Part shown: positions 21,562-31,789 of the stretch, in pieces
Layout: each line of letters begins with the position of its first letter
How positions within the stretch are numbered: the first letter of the stretch is position 1
Origin: Heliocidaris erythrogramma
Lineage: Eukaryota > Echinodermata > Echinoidea > Camarodonta > Echinometridae
Assembly (NCBI GenBank): GCA_025617745.1
Contig: CM046861.1
Span: 14,190,283 to 14,254,282 of the forward strand
DNA: 64,000 nt
Reading direction: 5' to 3'
The notes under the pieces: model-generated
The model's input: only the letters and a program-made list of their open reading frames with translations
Database searches by the model: none
What the model was told of the DNA's origin: nothing
Position numbers and translations under genes: made by a program

Positions 21562-24500
21562 TCACTCTCTCTCAACAATCAGACTAGCTGTCAACGTTTT
21601 CGCTTTCATTATGCTAGGAAACTCATGAAATATAATGATTGACAAGTTAAGTTTTCAAGTGACTTTCATTTTGTCAAATCAAACTAGAAAAAAATGTTAG
21701 ACATTTAACATTATACAATTTAGCATGAGCAGTGGCACTGAAATATTGTACATGTTTAGGTAGTCTCCGTTTCATAAAACTTGAAAGTTACATTAACAGT
21801 TATAAGCTACTGGAATACTTGCATCTGATTGGCTGAGAGCAAATTTGCCATAGATATGTGTCAGTGGCTATTGATAATAAGTTTTATGAAATGGGGCCCT
21901 GCTTTGATATCAACCAGAGATCCTGGGTTCGTTTTGCTTAATTTAAAACAACAATCATAATCATCATATTAGCTAAAATAATTACAAATATCAACTGCGG
22001 ATAATGTCATAAGATATGATATACATGTCTAAATACCTCACGGCAATGTTCATCAGACATTACGTCTGAAGGTTTATAATTATATTGATACGTCAACACA
22101 TGAGTCTTATTAAAGTTCCAATTTTCAGAACACTCCCTAAGAAAAAATCAAAACCAACTTTTTTTTCTGCTGCTTGGCGGTCCAAACTAGTCCAGCATTT
22201 GGCAATATTGATGATAACACATAATACCACAGCGACCTTTGCTTTGCCATCAATTACTAACACTAATCAGTATATCCACTCTTATCCCCGCACTTATATA
22301 ACCTTAACCTAAAAACGCTATTGCTATCCAAGCCCTACCCAAATCTGGCCGTAAACATGTACAATGAAACATGTCACAAAATATCGTTCAAGGGAAACAA
22401 GAAATTCGATCTTAATAAGAAATTGGTCTCAGAATACAAAGTGGTCACTTATTTGTGAAAAAAAAACTATAGTAGGAGCAAATGGCGCCTGGGCAAATGT
22501 ACTTAAGTACAGGTTTCGGTGAGAAACAAACAAAACTGGTCTTTATAGACAGCTGGTCTTTCTATACAGGTGGTCATTAAAGGAAAAGTCCTCTCTAATT
22601 CCAAGGTGGTTTTAAATAAAGCAGAAAAAGTTAAAGGGACAGATCAGTGAAAGTTTGAGCAAAATACGATGAGAAATAAGAAAGTTATGATTATTTTAAA
22701 GTTGTAATCAATCAAACACAAATTGGAATTTTGCTCAAACTTTCACTAATAAGTTTCTCTCATTGTTCTTGATTTATTGAAATCAACTTAATATCAGGGT
22801 GGACTTTCCCTTTAATGCGGGTTTCACTTATTTGTGACGAATTAGCCCTAAGCAAATGGCGGATATCCGGCAATATATCACTTATTTTTATTTTTATTTT
22901 TTATTTTATTTTATTTCCACAAAGCTGATAAAAATACAAATATACAACATTACAAAGAATAATGGATCACAGAAGATACAAAAACACATATAAATTCATA
23001 GACATTTGAAACAATATCAGAGCAGAAATCATAACAGAAAGCATACTATACAACTTACAGTGAAAAGGTGTACACTACACAACAACTACAAAACACATAA
23101 ACGTAACATGGGAAGGCAATGATTTTGCAAAACATAGAATAGCATATACAAGTAAAAAGTTGTTATTCATTCACAAGAAATGTTTTGTATTTTTTTCTTA
23201 AATAAACAAAGATTATTGCACGTTTTCAAATCTTCAGACAGGTCATTCCAGAGTAAAGGTTCAGTATAATTAATAGTTCATCTCGATATGTTATATTTGT
23301 AACTTGGTATATACAATTTGTTCATTTGTCTAGTATTATAATTATAATTATTCTTTACATTATTTTGAATAAATTCATTATCTAAACATTTTGGCAATAC
23401 ATATGAATACATAAAAGTACCTACCAAAAACATATGGATATCAAAAATCAAACTAAATCAAATCAAATTACCTCATCCTCAAAGACCCGTTTGTCACACT
23501 CCAGACCTACATTGGCATTGATCAGAGAAGTCCCTCCTAGTCCACAACCCTGGAGGACGCTGACATCTGTACCGACCACCATATCAAAAAGACCAGTTTC
23601 TTTACCTGGATATCAATGACCATGGAATGGGAAAAGACGGATTACGACAAGGAATCCCGAACAGAAATGGAAATTAGCATCCTTTAAAAACGTTCCGTTT
23701 TTAAAGGAATATGCGCACAGTAAATGTGTCCTTTTATCAATTCTCCTTCCTCTTTTTTCTTTTATTTTCCTCTTCCCTTTCCCTTATGATGTTTTGGCAA
23801 TGAAACCTTCCTTAAGCACTAATAGAGGATAATTTGTGCACTAATCCAATTAACTTTGAATTGTCAACAGTCATATAACCGTCTTTAAATATTTGCCACA
23901 TCTTCGTAAAAAAATATGCAAACATAATTATAAACATAAAAATGGATGAAAATTCTTTATGTTCAGAGTTTTATGACTTAGAATTGGAAATAGAATCAGA
24001 ATTACAGTTTAAGTTTTAATATGAATAAAAAAAGAAGAAATTGAAGAAATTGAATTTGTATTTTGAACTATTTTGAATTTGAATTTGAATTTGAAAAAAA
24101 GGCACTCACCAAAGACAGTTTTCTGTCCTGGTCTTGTCACTTGTAACTCGTTGACTGACTTGAGTTCGCTCTCGGGGAAGTCCCCCGGCCACCACTCCTT
24201 CCCTCTCTCCAGCACGCAAACAGTCTGACCGGCACGGGCGCATCGGCTAGCGGCGATCGATGCTCCGTACCCGGATCCGATGACCACCACATCGTACTCG
24301 GCTTTGATTTCGGTTAGCGGCGAGGATAGTCGGTACGTCGAGTAGTCGTACTTTGTGGTGTTCGGCGTTATTTTTGAAGCGGCCTGTTGGAATGAGTGAG
24401 GGGAGAGCGAATTTGGATTGATGACGAAATGATGTGTTAATGTGGATGACTAAATATGAAGCTAAATCATCATTCCAAAGCGGATCTCATTGGCGAGATA

Positions 24501-27500
24501 ACTATATGAAAATGACGACCGAGTAAAATGTCTTAAAATCGGAAAAAAGAAGGTAAATTTGAAGAGAAATAATAATTTGAATTCCGCGTATTCTACGTGC
24601 GTTTACCAAAATAAAGGGGGAAAAGATGAAACAAGATGAATGCTACTGCGTCTGCTATGGCTCAAACAGTTCTTGAATATTGTGATAACCAGAATAAAAA
24701 AGCTTATATGTTAATTGACCTCTTTGACATTACAACTTATAACCCGAAAGTCTGATCACTTAATCTCCTCCTATATGAATACAAAATAGTTGAGATATGT
24801 TGATAACAAAGGTAAAAAACCCCATTAATTTCACATACACCTGTATAATGACCTCTATGACCTGTCACCTTTGACCTACGTGAACAAAAATATAATCAGT
24901 TCGTCTCATTATGGTGATGCATACTAGTTCCAAGTTTGAAGTTAATGGATCAAATGGTTCTTGAGATATTGTGTTAACAAGGCTAAAACCTGAAATATCA
25001 GAAATTGACCTCTGTGACATTTCAACTTTGACCTACATACCTCAAAATCGAATCAGATCGTTTTCTTATTGTGCTACATACTAGCACCATGTTTGAAGTT
25101 CATACCTCAAATGGTTCTTGAGTTAACGCGAGAAAGATGCTAGCACCTGAAATTTCAGAAATTCACCCGTGACCCGCTTTCAAATTTGGCCTACATACCC
25201 CAAAATCACACCGTTTTCTCATGGTGATACATACTACGCATAAAAACAAACGAAGACAAAAGTCCTATTTCATGATGCAAAATGATAGTTATTTTTATTT
25301 TGAGAGTTCCAATATCCGCCTTCCGATTTGAAAAACCTTTCCCCAAAATCCGGGACAAAATACAATGTACTCCAATTTGGGAGACTTTTGTTGTTACTCA
25401 AATTAGAGAAAAAAGGGTGACCATGGTTAGATTAAACATTACCCAAGTTTGGCATAACTTGCCCCAAAGCTGGACACATAATTACTGTCACGGTGGTCAC
25501 ATTTTTACCCAACATTTTCTTTTACAGTTTATGTTCGGTGACCGTATAATTTTAAGTTCAGTTCGTGCAAAAGGAAATCAAACATCCTGGTATTACATTC
25601 TCTTCATACTGTGGGCTTCCGTTTTACTCTTCTTATTTTCTTTCGACTCCCATTTAATAGTGATACATGCCCTATATGAAACTGTACTGCAAAGCATTTA
25701 AAGGAAAGTGTATTATGTAGCCGCTTCGGAAAATCATAATACACGTGTCCTGCATCTAATTTTCATTTGAAAATAGTACAGTGAAATCTGTGTTAGCTTC
25801 CTCATTCTAAAACTTAAAGGTATATTTGTTTGTTATGTTGTAATCAGTTTGTAAAATATGTTTGAAGAGAAAAATATCATCATAAAGAGAAATAAATAAA
25901 TCAAATCAAAAAATACTTGAACGGCACATTATTTCTATTCTTGTCGAAAAGTTATCTTTTGTTAAATACGAGCATGACTGTTCATATTAGTTCATACACT
26001 GGAGCAAACACACAATAAATCACAGACATAACCGCCGTGTGTACGAATATGAATAGAGCCGCAATCGTAAAAGTACCCACAATCGTTTCCCACGCTGGTA
26101 GTAAATACATTTATAATACACCTCAAGGTTAACAAAAAAAATGCACAAAATACCTATGTTGTACACTCTTGCTGCCCATGAACAAAACACAAAAAAGACA
26201 AAGGAATGGCATTGATTCAATATAATATCGCATTGTTCATAATCAATATATTATGTTCGTTCACGCAATATATTCGAGGTTATCTAATCAAGGGTTATCA
26301 GAAATTAGTATATCAAAAGGGGAAAAACTATAGACTTTGTCATGTTTGTTATGAACGCAGTTGTACGACATGATTATACCATGAAGCTACAGTCATTGGT
26401 TTGTAGCTTCATGATTATACCCCGCGGCGACAATTGCTTCGCGTCAGTGTCGTACAATAACCGAAATCAAAACTTCACTCAAACCGTGAAGCTAAAAGAA
26501 AATCACACGTACTCTCAGAAATGTTGGTTAAAAATCACTAGGTTGATTGGTTCAAATATGAACCTACCAACTGTTGGTTAAAAACAAAATTGTATGTAAA
26601 ATATATGGGGATTTAGTTGGTAGGCTCATATTTGAACCAACCTAACATCTTTTCTGAGAGTGTTATATGCAGACCGAATTTCAAAACACATAGCAAATAG
26701 ATAACAGTATTAAATGCAAACTAAGAAAATGAACGATTGAAAACTATAAACAAAAAATAATGAGAATTGATTCCAAGTTTCTCAATACCCTACTCCATCC
26801 TTTCTGTTAGCCAATTTTTTGTTATTTAATTTAAAGACATGGAACAAAAAAGAATCTATGAAAACTTGCCAATAAGAATAACATAATATATCATTCACTT
26901 TGTGCTGTTTAAACTTGTTTGAAGCCTCTGAAGTCAAAGATTTTGAAATTGACCCAATATCCCTTGCGTGAGCGGGACAAAATATAAAATAACATGGAAC
27001 TCCCTGCTCTTCATTAAAAAAACAAACCGGACGAGGAACTACGAATTTAATTTTACTTGCATATTATATACAATTATACACTAATTGAGGTACAGCACGT
27101 ATTAACAGTGTGCAAGGAGATCAAGTGCATTAACCGAAGTTGGTGTATGATATGAGGAACTCTATCTTTGTATCACTCTAGCAAACAAAAAAGGGTAAAT
27201 GCAGGTATCCTTCCAGGATTATGCCTTTGGGAGACGACTTCAAAATACCTGTATTTGTATAGCAATTGACAGAATACATTCCCCAATAATGAGAATCTAT
27301 AGACTTCATGAGGTACCCCGTGTGCATGTATGGACTTTGGACTCGCTAAAGCATTGCTGTAACCTTAACAACCTCTCCAATATATGGTTTTATTATCTTG
27401 GAATAATGAGGGTTGTCGTTTGATACAAAAGCCCCGATGATGACTGTGTTCGACCCAACGTTTAACCCAACGAATACACAGTGTAGCACAGTAAGAACAA

Positions 27501-27698
27501 GGGAGGGGGCTCGGTTGCTATAATAAGGTAGAAATTGGCACTGCAAATGCTACACATTTGCTAACCGCCCACTAGCAAAATAATAGTCCTTCAGGATAGG
27601 CCGCCAATGGCGCAATCAGGGCTCCTTGCCAAGGAAAAGAGGGGGGGGGGGGGGACGAATCCGAAAATTATAATAAAAGGGAAAAAGTGAATGATGTC

Positions 27699-27734
<36 letters not shown>

Positions 27735-30700
27735 AATAATAATAATAATGATAACATAATATTAATAAATAATTATAATGTCATCACATTTCTTAGGTAC
27801 ACTTTCGGGCTACAATAATAATATGGGGCACAGTTCGGGGGCTCACCCGTATCCTGGATCCGCTTCTTGTTAGTAGCCAAAAATAAATTGAGAAAAGTAC
27901 TAACAAGCCACAATTCTCAGTAGCTGATATATATTTTTTTCTCTCTTTCTCTTTAGAGTGAAGTATGAAAGATATTTATTGTGAGAAAAAAAAATAAAAA
28001 ACTTTTTGTTCGTGATCTAAATCATTATTTTAGTAATTCATATCCTCGTGAATTTCAAGTTTTCTTTACCCCCCCCCCCCAAAAAAAAAGAAGAAGAAGA
28101 AGAAGAAAAGATTAGCAACCTGACGCTCATTTTATTACCTATTGGAAATAAGCTAGAACATGTACAATGAAAATGAAAATGATGTAAAATAATGCTTTTC
28201 ATGAAATTGCTGCTCACAGTGAGCACTTATACACATTTTTATACGGGAAAGGCGTGCAAAGTTGAGGTGAACTCATGAGATAATATTTATCATGATTATG
28301 AAAGTGAATTTTGATAAATGATTTTTTTTTCTTCTTAAAGATACGCAATATTTTTGTTCAGCATTGTATGCAATCTATCCTTGGGAGGTAGATAGGAAAA
28401 TGCATTCCTTCGTCGACTTTTATTATTCGTTGGCTTTGTTATTTAAAGGCGCTTTTCATTAATAATTAACAATTATTTTGTTAAGATATCATATATTCTC
28501 TTTATCATCAGACCAATGTGTATTATGAATGGTTGATAAATCTAGTTGCTAGAATGACGCCCACGTTCATACAAATAAACGTGGAGTTCAATATCCCCGA
28601 AGTCGTTTTATGCATAGAAGAAACTTGTGTAAACAGAATGTCTAATTTACGCAACATGTTAAAAAAAAGTGAAAGTATTACATCACCTATTGAGGGATAA
28701 ATATTTAAAGCTATTGCACAATTTTGTTAAAGTCAAAGGGAGTAAAGAAATTCTCATTTTCAATACACATACATATACAACATTTCCATCTGAAGAAGAA
28801 AAAAACACCCGATCCGAAGTGCCTGCATCTACAACGGTGCGTTTATTTCTATTTTCAGGCTAGAAATCAGCGTTTTGTTCATGGCCGTCGTGTCCGGAGC
28901 TTTTATTTTTCCTCGCAGAATCACGGTTTCAAAATACTGATACGGTACAAAGCCCTAATTTTCGTGGAGATAAGAGCTATAGACAGGGTACCGTGAAACA
29001 GGGTTTCAAAACTGTGTTCCATAACTGGGTCTCAAAAAGCTGATTCTGGTTTCGCAATTGAGCTATAAATGCACCCCAAAGAGATCTGAAACGATTGCAT
29101 TGTCGATATATCTCATGCAAATAAGCGTTGATTTGTTGTTGTTGTTTGTTTGGATTATTCGCCTGATTCCCTGAATGATAATCAGACTATGAATATCACA
29201 CTGACGAAACTGCTTGAAACGTGCAGTTCATTGATAGATACGGTTGTAATCAAGTCAAATAATCTATTAAATACGTTGAAAGCGAAAAAAAATAGCATTT
29301 CTCATCGAGAGAGGGAAAATATAATTATCCGCCGGACAGATAACCACTGTCCACATTGTCCTCTCATAGCTTTCAAAGCTTATTACAGAAATTTGGTTAC
29401 CGAATTGGCAGTATGGGGTTCGAATCTCTACCACACCACGAACGTCCTTTAGCAACAAATTAATCTACATTTGCCACTCTCGCGACCCAGGTGAGGTAAA
29501 TTTGTATCCAGTAGGTAGAATTTGTGGTGGTCTGAGAATGCTTGAGAGCCTAAACCAGGGTAATAATAGTATCTAGGGGTTTGTTAGTATCATAAATAAA
29601 AAAGCGCTTTTATAAACCACATTGTCATCTGTTATTACCGATTTGAACCCAGTGGATTCACAAATAATACACAGTTCCATCGATTGTATCGATTCCTCGA
29701 CCAACGGTACCTTTAAACGTCTAACAAGAGACAGGATATGAAGGGATTTAAGCGGAAGGAACTAAGATCTCTGCATTTTTTTCTTAACATCCGCCTTCTC
29801 ATCGACAGGTCAGTCTATTGGTACGTGGACTCTTTAGAAAATTGAGTTCTGGTTTATGTGTAAAGCTTTAAAAGCCCAGGTATTATTTTCCTGTTCCATC
29901 TGGAAGAATATCAAAGTAGAAACGTCACCCATGGAATGGATTGCTCTTGGAATGCCCTCATATCTATTCTGGAAATACAATTAGAAATGACCGAATTTTG
30001 ACGCCACATACGTGTTCGCGTGTGTATGTGGGTGTGTATTCCCATTTACCAACTCAATTCAATTCAATTCAAATCATTTTTATTTCCAACAACAATAACA
30101 CAAATAATACAGAACATTCATTATATCAATTACAAAGTACGCAAAAAGTACAACAAATTTCGTTTAGAATGTTCAAAATACAATAAAAAATAACATATGA
30201 AGGAAAAGAGAGACCCACTAGAAAGACAAGCTTGTAGTTTGTGGGTCACTCAAATAAATAATTATGAAGTGTGAAGTGAAGGAGAAGGTCAAAGGTCAAG
30301 GTAAATAAAGGAAGGAAGATCACAGCACATTTTTTTCATCCTCATCGGCAGGTCATGTGCAAGAAGTGCAAGCTATAGTGCATGTACATAAGTACCGCCG
30401 CCCCCCCCCCCCCCCCCCAACTCGTGGAAGTCGGAGGGACCGCATGGGTGTTCTCAAAATCTCTGGTAAAGGGGTACTATTCGCGCGACACAATCCAGCC
30501 TGTGAATTGTTGGTTTTTTTAAAGGAGGTGAATTTGACTTTTCACCGGAGATTTATGTAAAAAATGGGGGGGGGGGGGGGGGGGGGGGTTCTCTTTCTCT
30601 CTCTCTCTCTCTTTGGACTCCTGAGAAATGACCTCTATAGGCCTACTTATTGCAAAAGTTATTTCCGTCGTTGCATGTGGGGAAAATACATAATAGATAA

Positions 30701-31789
30701 TGGGGGTCACATGTGTAGTAATAGAGAGTGAAAATCCTTTAATTTCTAATTTTAAAAAAGGATCGATGGATTAATGGTGGTCTCAAGGTCTTATTCTAGA
30801 TTTTCTGAATCACACGATTATTTGCACATCTTTAAAAAAAATTATAATTCATTGAAAACCGTAATAGTTTCGTCATGGCCTATTTTAAAGGTGTTTATTC
30901 TTGCCTTCTCTAATATGGTGTAAACTTCTATCAATATCTCTATGATAATCGTAATTTGTAATCATTACAAATTATTAAGTATCATGGAGAAGAAAAATAG
31001 AAGCTGATGAAGAAGCTGAGTAGAGGAAGAGGAGTAGGAGGAGGAGAAAGGGGAGAGGTTGCCCAGGAGTGGAGGAAGCTGCAGCCGCTCCGAGATTTTT
31101 TTTGTTGTTCGAGTGTAATACCAAGTTCAGTTAGACATTGACATGCAACTATGTATCTACTCATTCTGCTGTAGCACTGCTAGTTTCTGGTCGGCCCCTA
31201 GACAGAAAAATCCATCTGTTTGGAGGATTTTTATAACATTATTGACTTTTGAGGCTCTCCTCCAAGACAAACGGAAGCCTCCCATAGTCACCGCAGTCGA
31301 GTACCTATGTCTATGGGCAAAAAGTGTGAGGTACCTCACCCCAACTGTTTACGACAAACTGAAAATCGGAAAAGAAAACAATTTAGACAAAATATCATGA
31401 TAAATATATACTTTATATAGTGGACTCACCCGATTTTTTTTTATAATCTCAGAAATTTTACCCCGTTTTCCATGTTGTCAACGGGATTATCGCAAGTGAA
31501 TATGTCGGGCGAACAGACATGCAGGGCCCCAATGCATTGTCAGAGCCCAATGTTTTGACGCCTCTGCGAACAGAATACTACTATATACCAAGGAGGTCCC
31601 AGCCAGGTCCCAGCCAGAATTAAGCACATACTGCAAGACCCCAACGGGAGTGCGCGGGGCAGACTTCGGTCTAGCTTGTACGCCCCATAGTATACTATAG
31701 AGAAGACTACAAGTATGTCAACAAAAGTAACCTAAACGTGAACTTACCGCCTTCTTCGGCTCTCGACCATTCCTCTGAAAGTTGGCCAT
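16535..31789 (-). CDS. Gene 2: GMC (cholesterol-oxidase-like) oxidoreductase fused to an alpha/beta hydrolase, seven exons, complete
   Basis: Exons in order are 31789-31748, 24383-24110, 23605-23472, 21196-21003, 20256-20082, 19570-18573 and 18260-16535. They total 3543 nt, 1180 residues plus TGA. The start is in good context (AACAACATGG). Residues about 45-605 are a GMC flavoprotein: VVVIGSGYGAS (FAD, ~46-56), LQGCGLGGTSLINANVG (~122-138), four cysteines in ECNGCGNCVGGCNVGAKN (237, 240, 243, 247), HPLGGC (His ~523) and GVNPTLTI (Asn ~572), the catalytic pair in cholesterol oxidases. After a linker domain starting FTEKMTGK, residues ~830-1165 are an alpha/beta hydrolase with LLLHGLG (oxyanion loop, ~853), GHCVGS (nucleophile elbow with Cys ~932 instead of Ser) and YNHSDS (His ~1144). 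The family typically oxidises a sterol or other alcohol. The fused hydrolase may act on an ester or lactone, which is inference. No signal peptide. Similar fusions are known mainly in bacteria. Confidence 0.88.
18261..18572 (-). other. Gene 2 intron 6
   Basis: 312 bp, AT-rich. The donor is GTTCTG, a weak match. A better-looking GTAGGT four bases upstream (18576-18571) would break the frame. Confidence 0.65.
18573..19570 (-). CDS. Gene 2 exon 6 (GMC C-terminal catalytic part)
   Basis: Starts at ACCAAAGTAAAGGC after CCATACAG. Encodes VILGAGSLGSTNILMNSAER (second FAD-domain strand), then HPLGGCCMGESG and SLGVNPTLTIAMVAERCL. 998 nt, phase 2 out. The upstream extension of the open frame into a CTCTCTC run is intron. 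Confidence 0.9.
19571..20081 (-). other. Gene 2 intron 5
   Basis: 511 bp with a GAGAGA run (19615-19640) and an AGGGGCGGATCC-family MITE at 19846-20035. Confidence 0.7.
19846..20035. mobile_element. MITE with GGGGGCGGATCC / AAATCCGCC ends
   Basis: The left end GGGGGCGGATCCAGA is mirrored by CCCCCTAAATCCGCCAC on the right. Interior AT-rich. Related ends occur at 38201-38351 and around 59330-59450. Confidence 0.6.
20082..20256 (-). CDS. Gene 2 exon 5 (four-cysteine cluster)
   Basis: Encodes VPLYVNFKHAEKNDFG then ECNGCGNCVGGCNVGAKN and TLNFNYLPDA. The Cx2Cx2Cx3C spacing resembles iron-sulfur ligands and is typical of bacterial long-chain GMC enzymes of this subfamily. Acceptor TTCTGTTAAAG, donor GTAGGC. 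Confidence 0.88.
20257..21002 (-). other. Gene 2 intron 4
   Basis: 746 bp. A G tract of 13 at about 20918-20930 and a GC-richer patch around 20820-20880. No exon recognised. Confidence 0.65.
21003..21196 (-). CDS. Gene 2 exon 4
   Basis: Encodes RWPKELRDDLAMLYGEDRQH to DLHVSDVFS. Acceptor TTTTTATTAAAG, donor GTAAGA. Phase 0 in, phase 2 out. Confidence 0.88.
21765..21897. mobile_element. Fold-back MITE, GTTTCATAAAACTT type
   Basis: CCGTTTCATAAAACTTG at the left is mirrored by AAGTTTTATGAAATGGGG at the right. Loop includes TCTGATTGGCTGAGAGC. About 130 bp. Confidence 0.65.
22425..22580. repeat. Quasi-periodic GGTGGTC / TCTTTATAGACAG repeat
   Basis: Phrases AATTGGTCTCAGAATACAAA, GTGGTCACTTATTTGTGA, CTGGTCTTTATAGACAG and CTGGTCTTTCTATACAG, then GTGGTCATTA, recur at short spacing, interrupted by unrelated sequence. 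Same family as 175-245, 540-610, 4170-4250, 35440-35620 and 45815-46020. Confidence 0.5.
22635..22811. mobile_element. MITE flanked by TTAA (AGGGACAG...CTTTCCCT)
   Basis: AGGGACAGATCAGTGAAAGT at the left and GTGGACTTTCCCT at the right, with TTAA immediately outside both ends (22631-22634 and 22812-22815), as expected for piggyBac-type insertion. Inner inverted arms AGTTTGAGCAAAAT and ATTTTGCTCAAACT. Confidence 0.6.
22876..23420 (-). mobile_element. LINE 3'-end fragment
   Basis: On the minus strand about 23259-23165 reads PLLWNDLSEDLKTCNN and on to a stop, the usual C-terminal tail of jockey/CR1-type reverse transcriptase proteins. It is followed by an AT-rich 3' region and a TTTTA-rich tail at 22880-22915. 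5'-truncated and dead. Confidence 0.6.
23472..23605 (-). CDS. Gene 2 exon 3 (GMC signature)
   Basis: Encodes GKETGLFDMVVGTDVSVLQG then CGLGGTSLINANVGLEC and DKRVFEDE. The acceptor is GATATCCAG and the donor GTAATT. Phase 1 in, phase 0 out. Confidence 0.9.
23606..24109 (-). other. Gene 2 intron 2
   Basis: 504 bp, AT-rich, with an AATTTG repeat at about 24063-24092 next to the donor GTGAGT. Nothing else recognised. Confidence 0.7.
24110..24383 (-). CDS. Gene 2 exon 2 (FAD-binding GSGYG)
   Basis: Acceptor CTCATTCCAACAG, donor GTGAGT. Encodes AASKITPNTTKYDYSTYR, then YDVVVIGSGYGASIAASR and GKEWWPGDFPESEL. Phase 0 in, phase 1 out. The motif order is that of bacterial GMC oxidoreductases. Confidence 0.9.
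24640..25235. repeat. Old diverged tandem repeat (TTCTTGAGATATTGTG type)
   Basis: Four degenerate units carry CAAA-GTTCTTGA-ATATTGTG (near 24663, 24785, 24946, 25107), TTGACCT-TGACAT-AACTTTGACC and TGATGCATACTAG-TCCAAGTTTGAAGT blocks, spaced about 122-165 bp. Similar phrases recur in many invertebrate genomes as an ancient interspersed repeat (general knowledge). Confidence 0.65.
26361..26458. mobile_element. Small fold-back element
   Basis: TTGTACGACATGATTATAC at the left; the inner palindrome ATGAAGCTAC...GTAGCTTCAT is centred near 26395; the right end is GTGTCGTACAA. Shares GTTTGTAGCTTCATG with the repeats at 5865 and 59755 (opposite strand). Confidence 0.6.
26511..26661. mobile_element. 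Fold-back MITE
   Basis: ACTCTCAGAAATGTTGG, then GGTTCAAATATGAACC and TACCAAC, are mirrored by GTTGGTAGG, CATATTTGAACCAACC and TTTTCTGAGAGT. Confidence 0.75.
27699..27748. repeat. GAT/AAT microsatellite
   Basis: About ten GAT units followed by AAT units. Confidence 0.9.
30053..30250 (-). mobile_element. LINE 3' end with AATTC-repeat tail
   Basis: Starts with four AATTC units and ATCATTTTTATTTCC, the reverse complement of a poly-A-less LINE tail ending in short tandem repeats. It is followed by the A-rich stretch typical of such 3' regions. No reverse transcriptase part seen. Confidence 0.5.
31748..31789 (-). CDS. Gene 2 exon 1 (start codon)
   Basis: Encodes MANFQRNGREPKKA. The ATG context is AACAACATGGCC (A at -3, G at +4) and the donor GTAAGT at 31747-31742 is strong. 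It joins exon 2 in phase 0 and makes the whole coding length divisible by three. No other upstream candidate was found. Very short first coding exon, so transcript evidence would be valuable. Confidence 0.75.

Larger units (their letters stand above)
21197..23471 (-). other. Gene 2 intron 3
   Basis: 2.3 kb intron with a C tract (21259-21276), a CT run (about 21528-21558), two MITEs (21765-21897, 22635-22811), a quasi-periodic GGTGGTC repeat (about 22425-22580) and a LINE 3' end (22876-23420). Confidence 0.7.
24384..31747 (-). other. Gene 2 intron 1 (7.4 kb)
   Basis: AT-rich. Holds an old tandem repeat (24640-25235), two fold-back elements (26361-26458, 26511-26661), a GAT/AAT microsatellite (27699-27748), a C tract with AAG run (28070-28107), a LINE 3' end (30053-30250), a C tract (30400-30418) and a G tract (30566-30589). 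Between these, 27.0-27.6 kb and 28.3-29.9 kb hold only short frames that I do not consider genes. The region near 29340-29450 has a B-box-like GGGTTCGAATCTC and may be SINE debris. Confidence 0.65.

Noticed and set aside
25282-25701. 139-residue frame in gene 2 intron 1
   Set aside because: The longest unassigned frame of that intron, but with no recognisable domain, AT-driven Phe/Leu content and opposite strand to the host gene. I could not support it.
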